Below are positions 17,290 to 26,390 of a DNA stretch of 64,000 nucleotides, piece by piece (position 1 is the stretch's first letter; each line of letters opens with the position of its first letter). The notes beneath the pieces are model-generated. The model was given only the letters and a program-made list of their open reading frames with translations, was not told the DNA's origin and did not search any database. Position numbers and translations under genes: made by a program. The DNA comes from Pseudomonas poae (GTDB lineage Bacteria > Pseudomonadota > Gammaproteobacteria > Pseudomonadales > Pseudomonadaceae), in NCBI RefSeq assembly GCF_001439785.1, contig NZ_JYLI01000006.1, positions 124,001 to 188,000 on the forward strand. Reading direction: 5' to 3'.

Positions 17290-18186
17290 GATTATTTTTG
17301 CAACAATCCGCTGTGGCCGCAGCACCAGCCACAACGCCCCGCCAATCAACACGCCGCCATACACATGGGCCATCGACAACGGCTCATCCAGCAGCAGCGC
17401 GCCCCACAGCACGCCGAATGGCGGGATTAAAAAGGTTGTGGTCATCGACTTCACCGGGCCGATGGCGGTCAGCAGGCGAAAATACAGGACGTAGGCAAAC
17501 GCCGTGCACACCAGCCCCAATCCCAGCAGCGATGTCCACACTTGCCAGCCGCCCCAGCTCGCCGGGGGATGGCTGATGGTGCTGTAGGCGAACAGCGGCA
17601 ACAGAAACAGGGTGGCGCCGAGCATGCTGCCCAATGCGGACAGACGGCTGTCCAGCCCGCCTTGCCGATCCAGCCAGCGCCGCGCCAGAAACCCGGCAAA
17701 CCCGTAGCAGGTGGTCGCCAGCAGACACGCCAGCGCACCCGTCAGCAGTGGCAGGTCAAACACCACCGGCCCGGCACGGGTCAGCACACCGACGCCGAAC
17801 AGGCCCAGGCACACCCCGGCGAATTTCGAGCGGGTCAGGCGTTCGCTGAAAAACACACCGCCGATCAACACGCCCATCAGCGGCGTGGTGGCGTTGAAGA
17901 TCGCCGAGTAACCCGCCGGCAGTACCTGGGCGGCCACCGAGTACATCGTGGCGGGAATCCCGGAGTTGATCACGCCCAGCAGCAGTACGGTTTTGAATTT
18001 GCCCTGGAAATCCCAGCGCACGCGCATCAGCGTGAGCATCACCAGCAAGCCGGCGGCGGCGATCGACACACGGAAAAACGCGGTCGGCACACTGCCAATT
18101 TCTGGCGCGATGATGCGCATGAACAGAAAGCTCGCGCCCCAGATGGCAGCCAGGCCCAGCAAGTACAGGGTGTCGACAGGTCTCAC
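17287..18186 (-). CDS. EamA-family (DMT superfamily) exporter
   Basis: 299 residues with ten predicted membrane helices in two EamA repeats, the usual drug/metabolite transporter layout. Typical motifs: LGLAAIWGASFLFMRIIAP at the N-terminus, AIFNATTPLMGVLIGGVFFSERLT closing repeat one, and SMTTTFLIPPFGVLWGALLLDEPLS in repeat two. Such proteins export amino acids or other small metabolites; the substrate cannot be read from sequence. Its stop codon lies in the -35 element of the aer promoter. Confidence 0.85.
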   Translation of the reverse strand: MRPVDTLYLLGLAAIWGASFLFMRIIAPEIGSVPTAFFRVSIAAAGLLVMLTLMRVRWDFQGKFKTVLLLGVINSGIPATMYSVAAQVLPAGYSAIFNATTPLMGVLIGGVFFSERLTRSKFAGVCLGLFGVGVLTRAGPVVFDLPLLTGALACLLATTCYGFAGFLARRWLDRQGGLDSRLSALGSMLGATLFLLPLFAYSTISHPPASWGGWQVWTSLLGLGLVCTAFAYVLYFRLLTAIGPVKSMTTTFLIPPFGVLWGALLLDEPLSMAHVYGGVLIGGALWLVLRPQRIVAKII

Positions 18187-18346
18187 GGGAAATTCCTACT
18201 TCACTAAGGCGGCGAGTGTTGCCCAGTGGGCGGCCTGACACAATCGCTTTAAACGAAGAACCGCACCACCGGCGTTTGAAGTCTTCTCCTGAACCTCGTT
18301 GAGTCGCTAAGCTCAGGGCTTCCCGATGCCCGTTCGAGGTTCTCCC

Positions 18347-20056
18347 ATGTCTGCCCTCGCCATTGCCCGCACCCTGCTTGACGGCTTCGACGATTACCGT
18401 GAGCACTTTCGCCGGATCACCGATGGCGCCCGTGAGCGTTTCGAAAAGGCCCAGTGGCAGCAGGGGCAGGCGGCGTCGGCGGCGCGGATCAACCTGTATG
18501 AAGAGAAAGTTGCCGAAGTGACGGCGCGCCTTCGGGCAAGCGTCGACAGCAACCAGTTGCTGCAGAGCAGCAACTGGCCACAAGTGAAGAGCGCCTACAT
18601 CGGCCTGATCGACCTGCGCGTTGACGATGAGCTGGCCGAGACCTGGTACAACTCGATCTTCTGCGGCTTGTTCAGCCATGACCTGATCAGCGACGCCTGC
18701 ATGTTCATCCACACCACGCGGCCGCGTCAGCGCCAGGCGAGGGCGGCGCAAACCCGCCTCTATACGCCGGCCGGCAACCTGTCGGACCTGCTGACGCAGG
18801 TCTTCGCCGACTTCTGCTTCAGCGAGCCCTACGCCGACCTGCCCGGCGATATGCGCCGTCTCCAGGCGCAATTGCGTGAGAGCCTGCCGGACTGGGTCTG
18901 CAAAGACCCGGACCTGAACGTCGAGCTGTTTTCATCGGTGCTTTACCGCAACAAGGGTGCGTATCTGGTGGGGCGCCTCTACACGCACGACGAACAATGG
19001 CCGCTGGTGATCCCGCTGCTGCACCGCGAAGGGCGTGGTATCCAGATCGATGCGCTGATCACTGACGAAGCGCAGGTGTCGATCATCTTCTCGTTCACCC
19101 GCTCCTACTTCATGGTCGATGTGCCGGTGCCGGCCGACTTCATCGCCTTCCTGCGGCGCATCCTGCCGGGCAAGCACATCGCCGAGCTGTACACCTCCAT
19201 CGGTTTCTACAAGCATGGCAAGTCGGAGTTCTACCGCGCGCTGATCAACCATCTGGCGAGTACCGATGATCGCTTCATCATGGCCCCCGGTGTGCGTGGC
19301 ATGGTGATGAGCGTGTTCACGCTGCCGGGCTTCAATACCGTGTTCAAGATCATCAAGGATCGTTTCTCGCCGTCGAAGAACGTCAACCGCGCCACGGTGA
19401 TCGAGAAGTACCGCCTGGTCAAAAGCGTCGACCGCGTCGGGCGCATGGCCGACACCCAGGAGTTCGCCGATTTCCGCTTCCCGCTGAGCAAGTTCGACCC
19501 CGACTGCCTGACCGAACTACTGGAGGTGGCCGCCGGTACCGTCGTGGTGCAAGGCGACACGGTACTGATTCGCCACTGCTGGACCGAGCGGCGCATGACC
19601 CCGCTCAACCTCTACCTGGAACGCGCCAACCCTGCCCAGGTGCGCGAAGCGCTGGACGACTACGGCCTGGCGATCAAGCAACTGGCGGCGGCGAATATCT
19701 TCCCCGGCGACATGCTGCTCAAGAATTTCGGCGTCACCCGCCACGGTCGCGTGGTGTTCTACGATTACGACGAAATCTGTTTTCTCAGCGAAGCCAACTT
19801 CCGCCACATTCCCGCGCCACGTACTCCGGAAGACGAAATGGCCTCCGAGCCCTGGTATTCCATCGGCGCGCTGGACGTGTTCCCGGAAGAATTCCCGCCG
19901 TTCCTGTTTGCCGATGCCGGCCAGCGCAAGCTGTTCGATGAGCTGCATGGCGAGTTGTACGATGCCGACTACTGGAAAGGGCTGCAGCAGGCTATTGGCG
20001 AGGGCAAGGTTATCGATGTGTTTCCCTATCGGCGCAGGGGAATTGACGCTGAATAG
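18347..20056 (+). CDS. aceK: Isocitrate dehydrogenase kinase/phosphatase
   Basis: 569 residues (E. coli AceK 578). Bifunctional enzyme that phosphorylates and dephosphorylates isocitrate dehydrogenase, steering carbon between the TCA cycle and the glyoxylate shunt. Seen: the regulatory N-terminal domain ([19 protein letters not shown]), the ATP-binding segment [18 protein letters not shown], and the kinase catalytic region [26 protein letters not shown], with Asp in the metal-binding DYDE motif. The ATG at 18347 gives the expected N-terminus; an in-frame codon at 18326 adds seven residues. It stands alone here, away from aceA or icd, as is usual in Pseudomonas. Confidence 0.96.
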   Translation: MSALAIARTLLDGFDDYREHFRRITDGARERFEKAQWQQGQAASAARINLYEEKVAEVTARLRASVDSNQLLQSSNWPQVKSAYIGLIDLRVDDELAETWYNSIFCGLFSHDLISDACMFIHTTRPRQRQARAAQTRLYTPAGNLSDLLTQVFADFCFSEPYADLPGDMRRLQAQLRESLPDWVCKDPDLNVELFSSVLYRNKGAYLVGRLYTHDEQWPLVIPLLHREGRGIQIDALITDEAQVSIIFSFTRSYFMVDVPVPADFIAFLRRILPGKHIAELYTSIGFYKHGKSEFYRALINHLASTDDRFIMAPGVRGMVMSVFTLPGFNTVFKIIKDRFSPSKNVNRATVIEKYRLVKSVDRVGRMADTQEFADFRFPLSKFDPDCLTELLEVAAGTVVVQGDTVLIRHCWTERRMTPLNLYLERANPAQVREALDDYGLAIKQLAAANIFPGDMLLKNFGVTRHGRVVFYDYDEICFLSEANFRHIPAPRTPEDEMASEPWYSIGALDVFPEEFPPFLFADAGQRKLFDELHGELYDADYWKGLQQAIGEGKVIDVFPYRRRGIDAE

Positions 20057-20157
20057 GGCTGTAACAGCCGAAATAGGGGATGATTGGCAATTATTTTTGT
20101 GGTCTGTGACAATGCCCGACTACTCATCACACGACAGCTCGGATGGTCGAGGTATCA

Positions 20158-21345
20158 ATGAAAATCGAATCGATTCGGCTAAAAAATTTCAAAGTTTTCC
20201 GTGACGTACATTTAAAAGATATTCCGCCGTTCTTGATTGTTGTTGGCGCGAATGGTGCTGGCAAGACATCGCTTTTTGACGTTTTTGGATTTTTACACGA
20301 TTGTCTGAAGGGGAATGTCAGGCAAGCATTGGACAGTCGTGGACGTTTTCGCGAAGTACTCAGTCGAGACAGTGACGGAGATACCATTCTGATAGAGATC
20401 CAGTATCGAATGCCTATTGCGGGTGTTAATCGTCTGGTTACTTACTCGCTTGAAATCGGCGATCGGAATAATATTCCTTACGTCAAGCGTGAGATTCTTC
20501 GTTATAAGCGTGGGCGTTATGGTAGTCCGTATCGCTTTCTTGATTTTGAAAATGGTCAGGGCTTTGCAATAACTAACGAAGAAGATTTTCAGCGCTCGGA
20601 TGAAGAATTGGATCGCGAGTATCAATCGGTTGCATCAGATACTTTAGCCATCAAGGGACTGGGGCAGTTTGAGAAATTCAAAGCCGCTAATGCATTCAGG
20701 CAATTGATTGAGCAGTGGCACGTTTCCGACTTTCATATTAGCTCTGCTCGTGGCAGAAAAGAACCCTCTGGGGATTCCGAACATTTATCGGAATCTGGAG
20801 ACAATCTTCCGTTGGTCGCGCGATATATGTACGAGCAGCATCCAGAGCAGTTCAAGAAAATACTTGAGACGATGTCCAGGCGAGTCCCTGGCGTAAAGAC
20901 AATTGAACCGCTATTGACGGCCGATGGCTACTTGACGCTAAGGTTTCAGGACGGCGCGTTCAAGACCCCATTTTTGGACCGTTATGTCTCGGACGGTACC
21001 ATCAAGATGTTCGCATACATGGTGCTGCTTCATGATCCAGTGCCTCACCCGCTGCTATGTGTCGAAGAACCGGAAAATCAGCTTTATCCAACCTTGATGC
21101 AGGAATTGGCTGAAGAGTTTCGAGGTTACGCCTTGCGCGGCGGTCAGGTTCTGGTTTCAACGCATTCTCCGGATTTTTTAAATGCGGCTGACCTGGACGA
21201 AGTATGTTGGCTCGTAAAAAAGGAGGGTGGGACACAAGTGCGCAGAGCGAAAGATGATCCTCAAATATGCGCTTATATGGCAGAGGGTGATCAGCTTGGT
21301 TATTTATGGAAGCAGGGATTTTTCGACGGAGCAGACCCTCAATGA
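20158..21345 (+). CDS. AAA/ABC-type ATPase of a two-gene putative defence module
   Basis: 395 residues, SMC/RecF/OLD-like ATPase. Starts KIESIRLKNFKVFRDVHL, the usual N-terminus of these ATPases. Walker A is GANGAGKTS at 30-38; a late SDGTIKMFAYMVLL segment sits where the ABC signature falls; Walker B LLCVEEPENQLYP is near residue 300; the switch histidine lies in VLVSTHSPDFL near 335. The middle insertion is unremarkable. It resembles COG4637-type predicted ATPases. The ATG at 20158 follows GAGG at good spacing; an ATG at 20143 is possible. The gene is visibly AT-rich against its neighbours (18 of the 60 bases at 20161-20220 are G/C), and its stop overlaps the next start by four bases. Function by analogy only. 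Confidence 0.8.
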   Translation: MKIESIRLKNFKVFRDVHLKDIPPFLIVVGANGAGKTSLFDVFGFLHDCLKGNVRQALDSRGRFREVLSRDSDGDTILIEIQYRMPIAGVNRLVTYSLEIGDRNNIPYVKREILRYKRGRYGSPYRFLDFENGQGFAITNEEDFQRSDEELDREYQSVASDTLAIKGLGQFEKFKAANAFRQLIEQWHVSDFHISSARGRKEPSGDSEHLSESGDNLPLVARYMYEQHPEQFKKILETMSRRVPGVKTIEPLLTADGYLTLRFQDGAFKTPFLDRYVSDGTIKMFAYMVLLHDPVPHPLLCVEEPENQLYPTLMQELAEEFRGYALRGGQVLVSTHSPDFLNAADLDEVCWLVKKEGGTQVRRAKDDPQICAYMAEGDQLGYLWKQGFFDGADPQ

Positions 21346-21920
21346 GAAGAGAGTTGGTTGTTCTGCTGGAAGAACGCTCTGCCAAGGTTATGTTGGAAAC
21401 ATTTCTTCCCCGAGTGTTGGATGAAAAAATAGAATTTAGATTGATTGCCTTCGAAGGTAAACAAGACCTCGAGAAGCGCATGACCATGAGAATAAAAGGG
21501 TATGTGAATGAATACGCCCGTTTTCTTGTCATGCGAGATCAGGATAGCGATCCCAATTGTATTAATTTAAAAGCTCGATTGATCGAGAAATGCAATGCTT
21601 CGGGCCGTGGGGACGCAAGTTTGGTGCGTGTGGCATGTCGTGAGCTTGAAACTTTTTATCTGGCCTATCTTAGAGCGGTCGAAATGGCCTTGGGTCTTAA
21701 GGGACTCAGTAATAAACAGCATGTCGCAAAATTTAGAAGTCCAGATTATTTAACGTCGCCCAGCCATGAGCTGAAAGTTTTAAGCAAGCAAACGTACGAG
21801 AAAATAGGAAGTTCTCGTGAGATAGGACGCTACCTTGATATTGATAACGCACGCTCTGATAGCTTTCGGAATCTTGTGCAAGGTATCAAACGTTTAGAGG
21901 GTGAACTTCTTGCTCTTTGA
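21342..21920 (+). CDS. DUF4276-like Toprim-fold protein, partner of the ATPase
   Basis: 192 residues. The layout suggests a Toprim fold: a first strand with acidic pair (LVVLLEERSAK, Glu10/Glu11), a DxDxD strand end (FLVMRDQDSDP, Asp66/68/70) and a downstream RELETFYLAYL (Glu101/Glu103) as in DUF4276 proteins. Toprim domains cut or join nucleic acid with metal ions. Translation is coupled to the ATPase by an ATGA overlap. The pairing recalls split ATPase-Toprim defence systems (OLD-like, PARIS AriA/AriB), but DUF4276 is not the AriB family, so this is analogy. Low G+C like its partner. Family assignment is from memory of motifs. Confidence 0.7.
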   Translation: MRRELVVLLEERSAKVMLETFLPRVLDEKIEFRLIAFEGKQDLEKRMTMRIKGYVNEYARFLVMRDQDSDPNCINLKARLIEKCNASGRGDASLVRVACRELETFYLAYLRAVEMALGLKGLSNKQHVAKFRSPDYLTSPSHELKVLSKQTYEKIGSSREIGRYLDIDNARSDSFRNLVQGIKRLEGELLAL

Positions 21921-21995
21921 GGATCAAAACATCCCCAGTATTGTAAGTTGCATTGCCCGACCCGCCACTTTCAAATGAAGACTTTTACGTACCTG

Positions 21996-24900
21996 ATGAC
22001 TGACCAAGCGCCCGCTATCGACCAACTGCTGAAAAACCTCGACCACGCCATGCTCGCCGACCGCCACCGCTTGCGGCGCCAGTTGCTTGAGCTGCGCAAG
22101 AAGCCCGATGAGGAAAAGCTGGCGCAATGGGTCACGCGGATGCAGGCGTCCTGCGCCCAGGTGACCGCGCGGCGCGCCAGCCTGCCGGTGATTCGCTACG
22201 ACGACAGCCTGCCGATTGCCGCCAAGCGCGATGAAATCAAGGCCGCGCTGAACAAGCATCAAGTGCTGATCATTGCCGGCGAGACCGGTTCGGGCAAAAC
22301 CACCCAGTTGCCGAAAATCTGCCTGGAAATCGGTCGCGGCCAGTACGGCCTGATCGGCCACACCCAGCCGCGCCGGATCGCCGCCCGCAGCGTGGCCAGT
22401 CGGGTCGCCGAAGAGCTTGCCACGCCATTGGGCGCGTTGGTCGGTTATCAGGTGCGCTTCGAGGACCAGAGCGATTCCAATACCCTGATCAAGCTGATGA
22501 CCGACGGCATCCTGCTGGCGGAAACCCAGAACGACCGCTATCTGGAACGCTACGACACGATCATCGTCGACGAAGCCCACGAACGCAGCCTGAACATCGA
22601 TTTTCTGCTCGGTTACCTGAAAACCCTGCTGCCGCGCCGTCCGGACCTGAAAGTCATCATCACCTCGGCGACCATCGACCTGGAGCGCTTTTCCAGGCAC
22701 TTCGACGATGCGCCGATTGTTGAAGTTTCCGGCCGTACCTTCCCGGTGGACACCTGGTACCGGCCGCTCACCCTGGAGCAGGACGAGGAGGGCAACCGCG
22801 TCGAGGATGACCTGACCGTCGACCAGGCGATCCTCGCCGCCCTCGATGAAGTCGCCGCCTATGAGCGCAGCGAACGGCGCAGTCCCGGCGATGTGCTGGT
22901 GTTTTTGCCCGGCGAGCGCGAGATTCGCGACGCCGCCGAAATGCTGCGCAAGGCCCAGCTCAAGCACACCGAAATCCTGCCGCTGTACGCGCGCCTGTCG
23001 CCGGCCGAACAGCAGCGTATTTTCCAGTCCCACCCGGGGCGGCGCGTGGTGCTGGCGACCAACGTCGCGGAAACCTCGCTGACCGTGCCGGGCATTCGCT
23101 ACGTGATCGACAGCGGCACCGCGCGCATCAGCCGCTACAGCTACCGCGCCAAGGTGCAGCGCCTGCCGATCGAGGCGATTTCCCAGGCCAGCGCCAATCA
23201 GCGTAAAGGCCGTTGTGGCCGGGTCGAGCCGGGTATCTGCATCCGCTTGTACAGCGAAGAGGACTTTATCGGCCGCCCGGAATTTACCGACCCGGAGATT
23301 CTGCGCACCAACCTTGCCGCCGTGATCCTGCAGATGCTGCACCTGCGCCTGGGCGAGATCACCGATTTCCCGTTTATCGAGCCGCCGGACGGCAAGGCCA
23401 TCAGCGACGGTTTCAACCTGCTGCAAGAGCTGTCGGCGGTGGACCGCAACAGCCAGCTCACGCCGCTGGGCCGCCAGCTGGCGCGTCTGCCGGTGGACCC
23501 GCGCATGGGCCGCATGCTGCTGGAAGCGGCCAAGCTCGGCAGCTTGCAGGAAGTGCTGATCGTGGCCAGCGCCATGTCGATCCAGGACCCGCGCGAGCGC
23601 CCGCCGGAGCGCCAGCAGGCCGCCGACCAGGCCCACGCCCAGTGGAAAGACCCGGACTCTGACTTCGCCGGGCTGGTCAATCTGTGGCGCGGCTTTGAAG
23701 AGCAGCGCCAGGCGCTGACTGCCAGCCCGTTGCGCAACTGGTGCCGCAAGCACTTCCTCAACTACCTGCGCCTGCGCGAATGGCGCGATTCCCATCGCCA
23801 GTTGAGCCTGATCTGCCGCGACCTGCAATTGACCCTCAACAAAGAACCGGCCGATTACCCGAAACTGCACAAGGCGGTGCTGGTGGGCCTGCTCAGCCAG
23901 ATCGGACAGAAGACCGAAGACGGCGATTACCTCGGTGCGCGCCAGCGGCGCTTCTGGATTCATCCGTCATCGGGCATCGGCAAAAAACGCCCGCAATGGC
24001 TGATGACCGCCGAGCTGGTGGAGACCACCAAGCTGTATGCGCGCATGGTGGCCAAGATCGACGCCGATTGGATCGAGCCGCTGGCCGGGCACCTGATCAA
24101 GAAAAACCACTTCGAGCCGCACTGGGAGAAGAAGCGCGGCCAAGTGGTGGCGTTTGAGCAGATCACCCTGTTCGGGCTGATCGTGGTCGGGCGCCGGCCG
24201 GTGCATTACGGGCCGATTGATCCGGTGGTGTCGCGCGAGCTGTTTATCCGCGAAGGTTTGGTGCGCGGCGAGATTCAGTCCCGCGCCAAGTGCCTCACGG
24301 CCAACCAGCAACTGCTCGAGCAACTCGACGAACTGGAAGCCAAGGCGCGCCGGCGTGACATTCTGGCCGATGAAGAAACCCTGTACGCGTTCTACGATGC
24401 GCGGCTGCCGGCGGAGATCCATCAGACCGCCACTTTCGACAGCTGGTACAAAATCAACAGCCAGAAAGACCCGCAATTGCTGATCATGCGCGAAGAGGAC
24501 GTGCTGGCCCGCGAGGCCAGTGAAGTCACCGCTGCGCATTACCCGGACACCCTGCACCTGGGCGACCTGGCCCTGGCGTTGAGTTATCACTTCGAACCCA
24601 ACCACCCACGCGATGGTGTGACCCTGCGCGTGCCGGCGCCGCTGTTGCCGGCCTTGCCGCCGGAGCGCCTGGAGTGGCTGGTGCCGGGGGTGATCGAGGC
24701 CAAGTGCATTGCCCTGGTGCGCAACCTGCCCAAGGCGCTGCGCAAGAACTTTGTGCCGGTGCCGGATTTCGTCAAGGCCGCGTTGCAACGCATCGAATTC
24801 GGCCAGGGCTCGCTGCCCCAGGCGCTGGGGCGCGAACTGCTGCGCATGACCGGTGCGCGGGTCAGCGATGAAGCCTGGGCCGAGGCGGCGCAGCAGGTGG

Positions 24901-25907
24901 ACAGCCACCTGAGGATGAACCTGGAAGTGGTCGACGGCCAGGGCAAGTTCCTCGGCGAAGGCCGCGACCTGGCCGAGCTGACCGCGCGTTTCGCCGAAGC
25001 CAGCCAGGCCGCATTGGCCGTGCCGCAAACCGCAAAAAGTCAGGAGCCGGTGCAGGCCAAGGCCTTTGCGGCGGTGGCCGAGAAGACCCAGCAGCAGATC
25101 GCCGGCCTGTCGATGACGGTATATCCGGCGCTGGTGGAGGAAAACGGCACGGTCAAGGAGGGGCGTTTCTCGACGGCCGCCGAAGCCGAGTTCCAGCATC
25201 GCCGCGCGTTGCAGCGTCTGTTGCTGCAACAACTGGCCGAACCGGCGAAGTTCCTGCGCGGCAAGCTGCCCGGCCTGACCGAGCTTGGCCTGATGTATCG
25301 CGACCTGGGGCGCATCGATGCGCTGGTGGAAGACATTCTGCTGACCAGCCTCGACAGCTGCGTGCTCGAAGGCCAAGCCAGCCTGCCGCGCGACGGTGCC
25401 GGGCTGGCAGCCTTGGCCGAGCGCACGCGTGGCGGTTGGACCGAACACGCCGAACGCCTGGCGCGCCTGACCCTGGAGGTGCTCAAGCTCTGGCATGGTC
25501 TGCAGAAGCGCTTCAAAGGCAAGATCGACCTGACCCAGGCCGTGGCGCTGAACGATATCAAGCAGCAGTTGAGCCACCTGGTCTACCCAGGGTTCGTGCG
25601 GGAAACCCCGGCGCAATGGCTCAAGGAACTGCCGCGCTACCTCAAGGCCATCGAGCAACGCCTGGAGAAACTGCCGGGCCAGGTACAAAAGGATCGGGTG
25701 TGGAGCACCGAGCTGGGAGGTGTCTGGACCCAGTATGAGAATCGTCTGAAAAAGCACGCCCAGGAAGGCAAGCGCGACCCGCAGCTGGCACTCTACCGCT
25801 GGTGGCTGGAGGAATACCGGGTGTCGTTGTTTGCCCAGCAGTTGGGGACCAAAGTACCGATCTCCGACAAGCGCCTGAGCAAGCAGTGGAGCCAGGTAGA
25901 GCCCTGA
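21996..25907 (+). CDS. hrpA: ATP-dependent RNA helicase HrpA (DEAH box)
   Basis: 1303 residues (E. coli HrpA 1300). DEAH-box RNA helicase; in E. coli linked to mRNA processing and to rescue of stalled ribosomes. Walker A GETGSGKTTQ near residue 93, VDEAHERSLN near 191, SAT in motif III, and QRKGRCGRVEPG in motif VI are all intact. These are followed by the HA2/OB-fold region and the long C-terminal DUF3418 domain specific to bacterial HrpA. The ATG at 21996 is chosen as the first with family-like sequence (MTDQAPAIDQLLKNLDHAML); 21948 would add 16 unlikely residues. G+C returns to the genome norm from this gene on. Confidence 0.95.
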   Translation: MTDQAPAIDQLLKNLDHAMLADRHRLRRQLLELRKKPDEEKLAQWVTRMQASCAQVTARRASLPVIRYDDSLPIAAKRDEIKAALNKHQVLIIAGETGSGKTTQLPKICLEIGRGQYGLIGHTQPRRIAARSVASRVAEELATPLGALVGYQVRFEDQSDSNTLIKLMTDGILLAETQNDRYLERYDTIIVDEAHERSLNIDFLLGYLKTLLPRRPDLKVIITSATIDLERFSRHFDDAPIVEVSGRTFPVDTWYRPLTLEQDEEGNRVEDDLTVDQAILAALDEVAAYERSERRSPGDVLVFLPGEREIRDAAEMLRKAQLKHTEILPLYARLSPAEQQRIFQSHPGRRVVLATNVAETSLTVPGIRYVIDSGTARISRYSYRAKVQRLPIEAISQASANQRKGRCGRVEPGICIRLYSEEDFIGRPEFTDPEILRTNLAAVILQMLHLRLGEITDFPFIEPPDGKAISDGFNLLQELSAVDRNSQLTPLGRQLARLPVDPRMGRMLLEAAKLGSLQEVLIVASAMSIQDPRERPPERQQAADQAHAQWKDPDSDFAGLVNLWRGFEEQRQALTASPLRNWCRKHFLNYLRLREWRDSHRQLSLICRDLQLTLNKEPADYPKLHKAVLVGLLSQIGQKTEDGDYLGARQRRFWIHPSSGIGKKRPQWLMTAELVETTKLYARMVAKIDADWIEPLAGHLIKKNHFEPHWEKKRGQVVAFEQITLFGLIVVGRRPVHYGPIDPVVSRELFIREGLVRGEIQSRAKCLTANQQLLEQLDELEAKARRRDILADEETLYAFYDARLPAEIHQTATFDSWYKINSQKDPQLLIMREEDVLAREASEVTAAHYPDTLHLGDLALALSYHFEPNHPRDGVTLRVPAPLLPALPPERLEWLVPGVIEAKCIALVRNLPKALRKNFVPVPDFVKAALQRIEFGQGSLPQALGRELLRMTGARVSDEAWAEAAQQVDSHLRMNLEVVDGQGKFLGEGRDLAELTARFAEASQAALAVPQTAKSQEPVQAKAFAAVAEKTQQQIAGLSMTVYPALVEENGTVKEGRFSTAAEAEFQHRRALQRLLLQQLAEPAKFLRGKLPGLTELGLMYRDLGRIDALVEDILLTSLDSCVLEGQASLPRDGAGLAALAERTRGGWTEHAERLARLTLEVLKLWHGLQKRFKGKIDLTQAVALNDIKQQLSHLVYPGFVRETPAQWLKELPRYLKAIEQRLEKLPGQVQKDRVWSTELGGVWTQYENRLKKHAQEGKRDPQLALYRWWLEEYRVSLFAQQLGTKVPISDKRLSKQWSQVEP

Positions 25908-25931
25908 TCCGCCGAGTGCACATGACCCTCC

Positions 25932-26112
25932 GTGGCGAGCGGGCTTGCCCTGATGCCGTTCAGTTAAGCGCAGATTCCCTGTGGCGAGCAGGCTTGTCCT
26001 GCGTTGGGCTGCGCAGCAGCCCCAAAGCCAGGCGCTGAGCCGTATCAGGTACACCGCGTGTTGCTGGATTGGGGCGCTTCGCACCCCAACGCGGGGCAAG
26101 CCCGCTCGCCAC
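25932..26112 (+). repeat. ~180-bp composite REP element, copy C
   Basis: Near-identical to copy B and inverted relative to copy A. It occupies much of the 483-base hrpA-ketosynthase gap. An additional lone REP half (GCAAGCCCGCTCGCCA) follows at 26131-26146, so this copy has a partial extra unit. No coding signal in 25908-26390. Confidence 0.85.
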
Positions 26113-26339
26113 AACAAGCCAGCTCCCTCAGCAAGCCCGCTCGCCAGTTTGTTGCGCGACAGCGCCAAGGCGGAGCTTCCCGCATTTAAAACGGCGCTTG
26201 TCTGAGATGTGGCGCCAAATTCCCGGGTTTGTGGCAAACTTCGCGCCCATAAATACCGGGATCGTTGCAAGGGCTGCGACGCGATGGAATAAAGCGATGC
26301 CAGTTTGATGCCACTGGATGGAATCAAACGACTTACCGT

Positions 26340-26357
26340 TTGGTACTAAGGTACCAA
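26340..26357. promoter_or_regulatory. perfect 18-bp palindrome, candidate operator
   Basis: TTGGTAC-TAAG-GTACCAA is a perfect seven-base inverted repeat with a four-base centre, 33-51 bases upstream of the ketosynthase GTG. Size and position fit a repressor operator (for example TetR-family). It is not the PsrA consensus. Regulator unknown. Confidence 0.5.
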
Positions 26358-26390
26358 TACCTTCTGCCTGACCTATCCAGAGGAACGACC

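Noticed and set aside
21924..26327. Two very long minus-strand open frames opposite hrpA (679 and 786 codons)
   Set aside because: They mirror the hrpA codon pattern, have repetitive Gln/Arg/Gly/Val-rich composition without domains, and one runs through repeat copy C. They are G+C-driven shadows.
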